Positions 28,463 to 37,441 of a stretch of 64,000 nt of DNA are shown one piece after another (the first letter of the stretch is position 1; the number at the start of each line of letters is the position of its first letter). The translations under genes were made by a program, and so were the position numbers. A model generated the notes under the pieces. The model was not told the DNA's origin. It did no database searches and saw only the letters and a list, made by a program, of their open reading frames with translations. The stretch lies in contig JADIYN010000002.1 in the NCBI GenBank assembly GCA_016705335.1, positions 1-64,000 of the forward strand. Direction: 5' to 3'. The DNA comes from Draconibacterium sp. Its GTDB lineage: Bacteria; Bacteroidota; Bacteroidia; Bacteroidales; Prolixibacteraceae.

Positions 28463-28935
28463 TATTGTTTCTGACTTATTTTTGTAATGTGAAAATATTT
28501 ATTGTCAGTTGGAAGTTGTTCAATCATAATCTTTTCCGAATTTTCGTCATTTATTTCAAAACTTTGAAACAGATTTGAGATTGGGATATTAAAAATATCG
28601 GCAAGCAATTGAAGTTTAACAACATTTAGTTGATTAAAATATTCAAGTTTAAATATTCTGCGTAATTTCCTTGAACTGATTCCCAATCTTGCTGCCAAAT
28701 CTTTAGGCCCCATTTCAAGCAAAGTCATATAATAAAACACGGGGCTTATTTCGTTGTTTATCATTTGCTTCCGCAGACTTTCTTCCAATTTCTTTCGCTT
28801 AAAGTAAAAGTCGTCGAGATAGTTGGCTGATAATTGAGAACCACTAATAATCGGACCGTATGATTTATCATTTTTCTCGACATAATAAACTGATTTCTGA
28901 GGTTCAAATTCAACGTATAAATCTTTTTCTTTCAC
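28462..28935 (-). CDS. small HTH-like protein associated with BtrH, second copy
   Basis: This protein has 157 residues. The N-terminal third (LYVEFEPQKSVYYVEKNDKS) is beta-rich. Then come a charged helix and a HTH-like domain: ISPVFYYMTLLEMGPKDLAA, RLGISSRKLRRIF and LQLLADIFNIPISNLFQ. The middle part resembles Cro/C1 repressors, but the turn helix is unusual (SSRKLRRIFKLEYF). A C-terminal tail of 40 residues is missing in the paralogue at 6555. It starts 86 nt after the methyltransferase stop and is translationally coupled to the BtrH-like gene. The repeated pairing suggests it serves the acyltransferase or regulates the operon. Confidence 0.6.
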   Translation of the reverse strand: MKEKDLYVEFEPQKSVYYVEKNDKSYGPIISGSQLSANYLDDFYFKRKKLEESLRKQMINNEISPVFYYMTLLEMGPKDLAARLGISSRKLRRIFKLEYFNQLNVVKLQLLADIFNIPISNLFQSFEINDENSEKIMIEQLPTDNKYFHITKISQKQ

Positions 28936-29021
28936 GATCGTACTTTTTATTGTATTCAGTTATTTAGCTTTTTTTAGGTAACACATGAACAGTGCTTTTA
29001 ATAAGCATTGTTCCGAATTCT

Positions 29022-30056
29022 CTATTTTCGGATACATTTTAAAAGGGTATGACTAATGCCAATGTTTTCATACTCTTTTTTAACCTTCATACCTGCCTTA
29101 TCAATAAGCTTCAACATATCATCACGATGATACATCTGGCTACAACCATTTGCCATACAGGTAAAATACAAACTGGTGGCGTGCAGGCTGTATGTTGATG
29201 CTTCGAATTTCTGATTATCCCAATAGGTTTCCAGAATATATAAAACACCATTCTCACTCAGTGCTTCCTTTGCACGTTCTATTAGTTTTACAATGTCTTC
29301 CTGTGAAAAACAATCCAAAAACTGACTCATCCAAATAAAATCCTGTCCTTTTGGGAAAGGAATTGAATGGTCTAATAAATTTATAGGATACCCGTTAATA
29401 CGATTTTCAAATCCATTCTCTTTAATATTTTTCGCTGCCAATTCCAACTGACCTGGCAAATCGAGAATTGTAATGTTAACATTTTCGTTAAACTCAGCAG
29501 CTTTAATGGAGAATTTTCCTGTATTACCTCCCACATCCATTCCTTTTAAAGGATTATCCTCGAAAATTAAGGGTAGCACTTCGGGAAATGCAATATCAGA
29601 ATAATAATGATCAAAATTAAACCAGCTTTCCTTTGCCTTGGGGGGAAGCTGACTTAATCCTTCGTAAATTGTATCCCATTGGCCAAATTCCTTTAACCCT
29701 TCAGGTTTTCCATTTTTTATTGATTCCTCAAGTTTAAAAAATCCTTTATAATTTACATCCTGGGTAAAATCCATATTTACCTTCGTAAGTTTATCGTTTA
29801 TTAAAAACCAACCCGTTTTACTTATAAATATTTTACTCTCTTTTATGTATAATACTTCAAGGCTTAATCCCGCTTCTACCAAAACTTTGATGCCGTAAAC
29901 GCTTAAATTTAAATCTTTTGCTATGTTTTCAATGGTAGTACCTGTTCGCTGGTTATTTTGAATATTTTTTAAAATCCCAAGGTTTCTCAGCGATATTGCT
30001 GCCTGAAACATTATTGGAGCAAAAGCTATTTTTTGTGCATCAAATTTTGCTTGCAA
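29022..30056 (-). CDS. SAM-dependent O-methyltransferase
   Basis: This intact 344-residue protein is of the same broad family as the methyltransferase at 1552 but divergent. The N-terminal winged helix (TIENIAKDLNLSVYGIKVLVEAG) is followed by the SAM motif LKGMDVGGNTGKFSIKAAE. Then come ITILDLPGQLELA and the FIWMSQFLDCFSQEDI segment. The family's usual GGG glycine pattern is GGN here. It is the first gene of the long minus operon and is transcribed away from the FAD oxidoreductase at 30460. It probably methylates a hydroxyl or carboxyl of the cluster product. Confidence 0.85.
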   Translation of the reverse strand: MQAKFDAQKIAFAPIMFQAAISLRNLGILKNIQNNQRTGTTIENIAKDLNLSVYGIKVLVEAGLSLEVLYIKESKIFISKTGWFLINDKLTKVNMDFTQDVNYKGFFKLEESIKNGKPEGLKEFGQWDTIYEGLSQLPPKAKESWFNFDHYYSDIAFPEVLPLIFEDNPLKGMDVGGNTGKFSIKAAEFNENVNITILDLPGQLELAAKNIKENGFENRINGYPINLLDHSIPFPKGQDFIWMSQFLDCFSQEDIVKLIERAKEALSENGVLYILETYWDNQKFEASTYSLHATSLYFTCMANGCSQMYHRDDMLKLIDKAGMKVKKEYENIGISHTLLKCIRK

Positions 30057-30311
30057 GGCAGTTTTTTATCAGTACCAAAACTGTAGGACATAAGTTAGTG
30101 TTTTATATTTTATGGAAAATTAGGTCTGTTAATAATTGGCAATACTTAAAGTTTTATTTCAGATTTTTGATTTTTGAGAAATATTGTTTGCTAAAAAAAG
30201 CGAAGAATGATTCAGTATATCCTTTCATTCTGAAGTAGCAGTTTATTATATTTAATGGTAATAATAATCAAATGATTGGTCAGTACAGTAATAAAATATT
30301 CTTTCAATTTC

Positions 30312-30332
30312 TGGTTATCAGCACTATAACCA
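30312..30332. promoter_or_regulatory. operator-like inverted repeat
   Basis: TGGTTAT and ATAACCA form a perfect 7-bp inverted repeat with a 7-base spacer. It lies between the divergent methyltransferase and oxidoreductase genes, in a place suited to control both. Confidence 0.4.
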
Positions 30333-30435
30333 ATTGCAGATAACTTAGTTATACATTTTTATCTTATTCCTGCCAACCGAAAATTATTAATTGAAAATAA
30401 ATCAATCCACAACTTTAAATTTAGCAATTGAAAAC

Positions 30436-30443
30436 TATCTTTG
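30436..30443 (+). promoter_or_regulatory. -7 promoter element for the FAD oxidoreductase
   Basis: TATCTTTG matches TAnnTTTG exactly, 16 bases before the ATG. A TTTA at 30414-30417 sits 18 bases upstream as a near match to the -33 TTTG. Confidence 0.45.
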
Positions 30444-30459
30444 GTTTTAAGCAAATGCT

Positions 30460-32073
30460 ATGATGAGTAAAAAAAACTATTTGACATTTTCTCCTGAACT
30501 TGACTTTTTGGGATTAGATCACATTATTGTTGGATCGGGCATAGGTGGATTAACAGCAGCAACCTGGCTGGCAAAAGCAGGGAAAAAAGTTGCTGTTTTT
30601 GAATACCACAATAAACCAGGCGGTTTTACTCATAGTTTTAAAAGAGGGCAAAACTTTAAATGGGATGTTGGCGTTCATTATGTGGGAAATGTTTCTAAAG
30701 AAGGTTCACTCAGAAAACTATTCGATTTTCTTTCCAATTACAAACTGGACTGGGAATATATGGGAGAAGTATATGATGTAGTACATATCAAAGAAAAAGT
30801 ATATGAGTTTAAAGCGGGCAAAGAGTCTTTTAGAAAACAAATTACATCTTATTTCCCGGAGGAAGAATTGGCCATTAATAACTACCTGAAACTAATCGAT
30901 AAAGCAAACAAAATGGGTAATGCGTTTTTCTTCGAAAAAGCATTCTCTCCTATTTTAAGCCATTCTATAGGTAGGATTATTCGAAAATTATATGCCCGCT
31001 ATTCACAAATGACAACACTGGAAGTATTGAACAAACTCACCGGCAATAAACGATTGATTTCGGTATTATGTGCTCAGTGCGGAAATTACGGACTTTCGCC
31101 AAAATACAGCAGTTTTGCAGCACATGCGCTAATAGTAGGCCATTTTATGGAAGGCGGTTATTATCCAATAGGTGGAGCAGAACAAATTGCAAACAGTATA
31201 TTGGAAACTATTAACAAGTTTGGTGGTAAAATTTACATTAATGCTGAAGTAGATGAGATTATCACTGAGAAAAATCGGGTTAAAGGGATTAGAATTAAAG
31301 ACAAATTTATTGCCTGTAACAGTGTTATAAGTAATGTTGGTGTTAATAATACTTTTAATCACTTGCTTTCAGAAAAATCAAAACTTCAATGCCGTATTAA
31401 TTTTCAACAGGTTAAGCCATCAATTGGCCACATGTGTTTATATGCAGGTCTTGACAAATCGGATATTGAATTAAAATTACCAAAACACAATATCTGGCGT
31501 TTTGATAACGATGATTTTGACAATATAATTGATGAAATTTCGCTTAAAAATATAGCAAAGAATTTTGCCTATATCTCTTTCCCTTCGGCTAAAGACCCGG
31601 CATGGGCAGCTAAACATCCCGGAAAAGCTACCATACAAGCAGTATCGGTTGCCCATTATGACTGGTTCTCGGAATATACTGAGCAATCATGCATGAAACG
31701 CGATAAATCATATATGAGTATAAAACAAGAATTTCAAAACTCAATGCTGATGCAACTCTACATATTGTTTCCACAAATAAAAGGTCATGTTATAGTTACA
31801 GAAGTATCAACTCCATTATCAACAAAACATTTTTTGAAATACCAAAATGGCGAAATATATGGATTAGCCCATACGCCAGAGCGATTTAAACTTCCTTTTC
31901 TGCGTCCTGAAACAAAAATTAAGGGACTGCGCTTAGTCGGACAAGACATTACTCTTGTTGGTGTTGCAGGTGCAATGCTTTCCGGAATGATATGTGTTAT
32001 ACCCATGCTGAAATGGAGGGTTTGGAAACTATTTAGAGAAATGGCGCTAAAAGACAAGATGACAAATAAATAA
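30460..32073 (+). CDS. phytoene-desaturase/RetSat-like FAD oxidoreductase
   Basis: This intact 537-residue flavoprotein has the FAD-binding motif IIVGSGIGGLTAATWLAKAG near residues 22-41, followed by VFEYHNKPGGF. It matches the CrtI/RetSat/CrtISO group, with WDVGVHYVG and YYPIGGAEQIANSIL, and a C-terminal GLRLVGQDITLVGVAGAML that closes the FAD site. A Met-Met start allows either ATG. These enzymes desaturate, saturate or isomerise long conjugated chains. In the cluster it is the best hint of a polyene or otherwise unsaturated product. It is the last plus-strand gene before the glycan region. Confidence 0.9.
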   Translation: MMSKKNYLTFSPELDFLGLDHIIVGSGIGGLTAATWLAKAGKKVAVFEYHNKPGGFTHSFKRGQNFKWDVGVHYVGNVSKEGSLRKLFDFLSNYKLDWEYMGEVYDVVHIKEKVYEFKAGKESFRKQITSYFPEEELAINNYLKLIDKANKMGNAFFFEKAFSPILSHSIGRIIRKLYARYSQMTTLEVLNKLTGNKRLISVLCAQCGNYGLSPKYSSFAAHALIVGHFMEGGYYPIGGAEQIANSILETINKFGGKIYINAEVDEIITEKNRVKGIRIKDKFIACNSVISNVGVNNTFNHLLSEKSKLQCRINFQQVKPSIGHMCLYAGLDKSDIELKLPKHNIWRFDNDDFDNIIDEISLKNIAKNFAYISFPSAKDPAWAAKHPGKATIQAVSVAHYDWFSEYTEQSCMKRDKSYMSIKQEFQNSMLMQLYILFPQIKGHVIVTEVSTPLSTKHFLKYQNGEIYGLAHTPERFKLPFLRPETKIKGLRLVGQDITLVGVAGAMLSGMICVIPMLKWRVWKLFREMALKDKMTNK

Positions 32074-32107
32074 ACTGATTTCGCCCAAATTATATGTTAA
32101 TCATCTC

Positions 32108-32131
32108 GCAAATAATATTGTCAATATTTGC
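32108..32131. terminator. palindrome downstream of the FAD oxidoreductase
   Basis: GCAAAT...ATTTGC encloses AATATTG-T-CAATATT, giving a palindromic 24-base element 35 bases after the stop. No T-run follows on the plus strand, so it is a weak terminator candidate or a protein-binding site. Confidence 0.3.
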
Positions 32132-32335
32132 AAAAATAATCTTTCAGATAGAAAATTTCCCTAATTTTATCCTTACTTAAATTCATGAGTTTTGTTTATA
32201 AATACTTGTTTTTCATAATGTTAAACTAATAGAATTCATATTTTTTATCAAATATTTCAGCAACTATTTTAAACTATTCCACTTATATTTAAGCGATTAA
32301 GAATCAAACTCATATTAATATAAAACATAAACAGT

Positions 32336-33066
32336 TTGAGAACAATATTTGCAATATTACTGATCACGACCTTTTTCGCTGCAATTCTCAATAAATCAAT
32401 AGCGGAAAAAAACCAGCAAAACAAAAAGCTGCGAGTGATTATGACCACAGACTTTCCTCCAATCGGGGTTGTAAAAGATGGCGATGTTCCAAACACTATG
32501 AAAAGTGATCCCGATGATATTCAGTTTGGATTGGTGTATGGGGAGGTCCGCGGGAAATTGCACAGGCAATTTGGAATGTGCAGCATACAAGAAGTGAAGA
32601 GGAGCTGAAGGTATTTATCAGCAAACTTCGAATCTTTCTGATTGCTTGTCAGGATGCTTCACATGAGTGGCTGATGAATGAATTTCCTGATTTGTTTATT
32701 ATCGAATCGAAAAAGACTTACCTCGGAATGTTTGGTGGAATTGATCCAATCTCTGACCTCGCCTGGGTGAACGAAAATATTCGCTTTAATCACGGACCAC
32801 TTTGCGAAGTGTATCCACCTGAAGGGATGGGATGCACTGGAGTTTGCGAAGGTGATTCACCGGCTTTTCTTTATCTTGTTAGTGCAAACCGAGGAATAAA
32901 CAACCCCGAAGATCCTACTCAGCCCAGCTGGGGAGGACAGTACGTTCGAAAGGGAACTACAAATCATTATGTCGATGGACCTGGTGCATCAACTATTTCC
33001 AGGTGGCGCCCACAATTTCAGGCTGAGTTTAAAGAACGCGCAAACTGGATATCACCGATGAAATGA
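32336..33066 (+). pseudogene. DUF1593/Sde182-type nucleoside-hydrolase-like protein with an internal deletion
   Basis: The N-terminus has a signal-like stretch from a TTG codon (TIFAILLITTFFAAI) and the family start LRVIMTTDFPP...SDPDDIQ. The sequence then jumps, with a frame change near 32525, directly to VWGGPREIAQAIWNVQHTRS. In the family this motif follows about 150 residues later, so a central block is missing. The rest (LIACQDASHEWLMNEFP, DPTQPSWGGQY) is conserved, and the protein ends without the C-terminal beta domain found in the next gene. It is probably non-functional or misassembled. The family is related to nucleoside hydrolases and is seen in polysaccharide-use loci. Confidence 0.65.
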
Positions 33067-33090
33067 ACTTAATAAATATAAATCACAGGC

Positions 33091-34465
33091 ATGAAAACTA
33101 ATCTTTATCTTACTCTTTTTTCTCTGATTCTTTCCTTTATCTCAATACCTGCTGAAGGAGCACCACTGAAACCACGACTGGTTGTATTAACCGATATTTC
33201 TTCGTGGGAACCGGATGACCATGAATCACTGATTCGGCTATTGGTTCACGCTGACCTGTTTGAAATTGAGGGAATTATAGTCACAACCGGTTGGAGTATG
33301 GACAATGTGAATCAACATAAACAATTTAAAGATATTGCAACAGGAGTGATCGATGCTTATGAAAAGATTTGCCCAATCTTCTTAAACGCTCTGAACAATA
33401 CGGATTTAAACATGATAATGATCGGCAGGAAATCGGGTACTGGCCAAGTGCTCAATATTTACGAAACCGCACCATGTTTGGCAGTATGCGTATGGGAATG
33501 AGTTTCGTTGGCCCGGAAAACAATTCAGATGGAAGTGATCTCATTATAAAACTGGCTGACGAAAATGATGACCGGCCAATTTGGGTTACCTTTTGGGGTG
33601 GTGGAAATACTCTTGCCCAGGCAATCTGGAAGGTACAACAAACAAGAAATGAAGCTGAACTAAAAACTTTCCTGCAAAAAATCCGTGCTTACGCAATAAC
33701 TGATCAGGACAGACCACAAAAGTCCGGTTTCGAAACCAGTTCTCATGCGTGGATGCGCCGTGAATTTTCTGATGACCTTATTTTTATCTGGGATGAATGT
33801 GCATGGAAATTTCAGAATAGTGCAGGAAAAAATAATTGGGACGAATATGCAACTCAAATACAGAACCACGGGAATCTTGGAAATGATTATCCAAAATACG
33901 TTTGGGGTGTTGAAGGTGACACACCTCTTTTTACATATCATGCCAAACGGACTTAACAATCCTGATATACCAACCCAGGCTGGCTGGGGTGGATATGCTG
34001 AACGGGGGTTGGGAGAGGACAAAAACGGCTATTCATTTGTAAACTTTACGGGAGATGCTTATAACATTTGCAGGAAATTCGAGGATCACTTTTATGATGC
34101 CACATTTAACAATTTTGCAGCCCGTATGGACTGGGCAAAAGATGGAAAAGGGAATAGAAATCCAATTGTTGTAATTGATGGTGTTGATGGAATTAACTTC
34201 ATTACCAAAACACCTCAACCCGGCGCTACTATTATTCTTGATGCATCAGCCAGCTCTGATCCTGACAAAAATTCTCTGACGTACAATTGGTGGATTCAAC
34301 CTGAAGCGGGTACTTTTTCCCAAACAGTAACCATATTAAATAGCAATACAGGTAAAGCAACAATAAAGGTTCCTTCAAATTCTTGGGGAAAAGTTTTCAT
34401 ATAATTTGCGGGTTACTGACAATGGAACGCCAAAACTTACCAGCTACAGTAGAATAATTTTTTGA
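33091..34465 (+). CDS. DUF1593/Sde182-type secreted protein, frameshifted
   Basis: A signal peptide (MKTNLYLTLFSLILSFISI) is followed by the nucleoside-hydrolase-like domain: RLVVLTDISSWEPDDHESLI, then WVTFWGGGNTLAQAIWKV and AGWGGYAERGLG. The C-terminal beta-sandwich has ATIILDASASSDPDKNSLTY and ends RVTDNGTPKLTSYSRIIF. Frameshifts lie near 33375, 33930 and 34395, and the end was placed at the TGA at 34463. The domain order matches Sde182-like proteins. It lies 24 nt after the truncated paralogue. A role in secreted glycan breakdown is inferred from context only. Confidence 0.75.
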
Positions 34466-34466
34466 A

Positions 34467-34620
34467 CCCCGTTAGGCCAGCGATTATTCACGGAAACAGC
34501 GATAAAGTTTATAAAGATATTATCCAACCGTGGACAACTCCAGATTTTATTACACTTCATACTGCCGATGTTGGTGATATGAATTATGACTATATCAATT
34601 TTGAACTGACCAAACAATAA
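34467..34620 (+). pseudogene. orphan C-terminal coding fragment
   Basis: An open frame reads NPVRPAIIHGNSDKVYKDII, then LHTADVGDMNYDYINFELTKQ and a stop. It has a protein-like composition but no start codon. It is probably the tail of a deleted or frameshifted gene, distinct from the DUF1593 protein that ends just before it. The family was not recognised. Confidence 0.3.
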
Positions 34621-34752
34621 ATTATAACACTGAAGAACTGAATGAACAAACTTTCAGAAAAACCCAATACTCAAAATTACAATTTGGTTGAATATGGATT
34701 TGAGATATTACTTTGGTAAGTGACAAATATTTCGGAGGAAATATCCTGCTCT

Positions 34753-37193
34753 TTACCACCAGCCATTTGGCATGTTTACAATATCGTCTTCTTCTTCGGG
34801 AGAGAAATCAGCCGGTCCATAAAATACACTGCTACCATAAGTGGTTAAAAACAACATGCCCTGATTGTTTATATCAACAATTGCCTTCTGGCCCCACTTG
34901 AATCGGTAACCCCCAATCCTTGTCCATGAATCACCATTGTTTTCGCTGCGGTAAGCTGCATTTTGAAAGGTATTAAAATATACCTTTTCCGGTTGAGCAG
35001 GATCCAAACCTGCTGAATTAACTCTGATTCGTTCATCAAAAACCTGTTTCCATGTTTTTCCTCCATCAGAGGTTTTGATTAATCCTCCAAATTTATCATT
35101 ACCATTCACTGTTTTTGGCCAGCAACACACGTACATTATTTCGGGGTTTTCAGGATTAATTAGCAGATCATGCGGGCCATTTACTCCTTCCGGAAGTTTG
35201 AGTTTCTCCCATGTTTCAGCTTTGTCGTCACTAAAATATATGGAACCATCCACAACATTATTTGATTTTTCTCCACGTGCAAATAATACAAAGAGACGGC
35301 CGTGAGCGTTTTGCCGCAGTTCCCAGGCAAACAGGTTATCTCCCAATCCTTTGTTTACCGCGTTCCAGTTTTTACCCCCGTCAGTTGATTTGTAAACACC
35401 TTTATCGAATACGCAAACATAAAGTACCCTGGAATCTGCAGGGGATAACGGATCGACATAAATATTTGTGCAGATGGCATTTTCAGGAATACCGGAATTG
35501 CTTTTTTGCCAGGTTAACCCACCGTCAAATGAAATGGCAACCCCACCTTCAAACCTTTCAAATCCAGGTCCGCCAAACATTTTCGTACGTGGCAGGTCGT
35601 GCGCATTTGCCCACACCGACCAGACTTTGCCTTTTACCTCAGGATCAAATGTCAGATCATAACAGGTATTTGTCCAGTTCCCTGGGATATTGGTGATTGA
35701 ATGAAACCAGCTTTTGCCGCCATTAAATGTGTGGAACAGACCCATATCAGTATAACAAATGAAGTAATGGTTTTTATCAAAGGGATCGAAATGAACACCA
35801 TAACAGGTTGTCACATTCAGACCGGTATTTGAGTACGAGCCATCCGGATTATTATGACTGTAAACCTGTTCCCAGGTTTTGCCGCCATCGGTAGTTTTAT
35901 ATCCACGGCCATTGTCACCTGCGTAACAAACATCAGGATTTCCGGGAGCAACACCCAGGTCGATAGGAGATCCACCCCACCCAGGATCAAAACTTTTCTC
36001 CATCCAAGAACCACTGAAATTGTTCGAAATATATCCACTTTGCGAAGAAGAAAGCAGTACAGGATTCCAGTTTTCTCCCCCGTTTTCTGTTTTATAAATC
36101 GAATAGATTTCCTCTGTTTTGCCATCTTTCTGAGTAACCGGATTAATAGTAGAGATATATGCCACTTCAGGTTTTGAACTGCATACAGCCAGCCCCTGTC
36201 TGAAAATAGGTACTTTCCCCACGGCTATACCTTCAAACAGACCCTCGTTAATCTGTTTCCAGTTTTTACCATAATCGCTACTAACATACATTCCCCCGTT
36301 ATCTTCTTTATTTTCCCGCCCGAACCGGGATTGTATATAAATCAGACTTCCTGACTTTCCGGTTCCGCCTTCTACAACAATAAGTGATTTCACGGGAAGT
36401 GGCAGCACAACAATTTCCCCTGTTAACAGATTGACCTGTTGGCAGGAACTTTCGGTAAATACAATCACCTGACCAGATGAATTATCAGGAAATATTGCCT
36501 TTACGTTTTTCCCGTTTAAATCACCAATTACCTTCCAGCTCACACCACGATCATCTGTCATAACTAATCTGGCCATATTATCTTTATTGCCATTAATTCC
36601 ACTTGCCATGTAATCAACAAGTGGCGCTAATCCTAAAAATATTCGCTTGTTGTTTTCCTCATCAACTTTTACTTTTTGAATGGTTCCATCCAGTGCACCC
36701 GGAATAATTTCAGATGGGAGAAGACTTGTACTTTGCAGGAATTCGACATTCTTTGATTTGCTAACATCAGGGAAAATGATTTTCCACTTTTCACCCCTAT
36801 CTTCCGATCTGAGCAGTAAACTAACTCCTGAACCCCTGTCATCGCTGTGCAGAAAACCCTTTGTAGCAATATAAACTATGTTCGAATCAACTGGATCAAA
36901 TTCAAAATCTTCAGGAACATTGTACAAATTTTTCCAATTCCAGCTCAACCCGCCATCATGTGAAACATAAGCAGCTGTCATGTCACAATGCGTCATCACA
37001 AAGTTTTCATCAAACGGACTAACTGTGGGTTTTAAAACACCCCACCCCGCCCGGACCAATTATCTGCCATTTTTTATCGGGTATAATATCTGATTTTTCT
37101 CCTTCTGTTTTTGCCTGACTGTTACATCCGGAAAAAACCAGCATTATACCAATTAAAAAAAATGGTTTGCTTATAAATGTTGTTTGCTCTCAT
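34753..37193 (-). CDS. Asp-box (BNR) beta-propeller lipoprotein, copy 1, frameshifted at the 5' end
   Basis: This large secreted protein is built of Asp-box repeats of the form S-x-D-G-G-x-T-W, for example TTDGGKTWEQV, STDGGKNWNAV and TSDGGKTWKQV. The pattern is seen in sialidases, GH74 xyloglucanases and sortilin-like VPS10 proteins. The open frame begins inside the first blade. Upstream, a lipoprotein signal (GIMLVFSGCNSQ) and KKWQIIGPGG are found in other frames after indels in an A-run and a G-rich run. A paralogue with the same ends is at 50942-53389. Enzyme activity cannot be assigned from the repeats alone. Confidence 0.78.
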
Positions 37194-37441
37194 TGCGGTA
37201 ATTTATGTAGTTAATAGTTATTAAGTTTTGATTAATTCTGTTTTTATAAAAAGCTAATTTCTTATTTTAACTTATCAATTTATTATTTAAAATAACGAAA
37301 TGTAAGTTATTGGCAAATTTATGAAATTTAATGAAGTGTGAAGTATGAATTCTTGATAACTTTCGTAAATTTGCTTCCGTCTTTGCTTTTTTCTGCAACA
37401 TTAGTATTATTCACAAAAACCGGGTTATAATAGTTAAGGAT

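Larger units (their letters stand above)
30057..30459. other. divergent intergenic region with promoter-like elements
   Basis: The region is 403 bases of AT-rich DNA between two divergent cluster genes, with no coding signal. It holds an inverted repeat at 30312-30332 and a TATCTTTG element at 30436-30443, both listed separately. Confidence 0.6.

Noticed and set aside
8185..32073. Standard aryl polyene or flexirubin cluster
   Set aside because: LolA, KS, ACP and thioesterase fit, but no AMP-ligase, ammonia-lyase, MMPL exporter, FabG or FabZ is present, while radical SAM and BtrH genes are.
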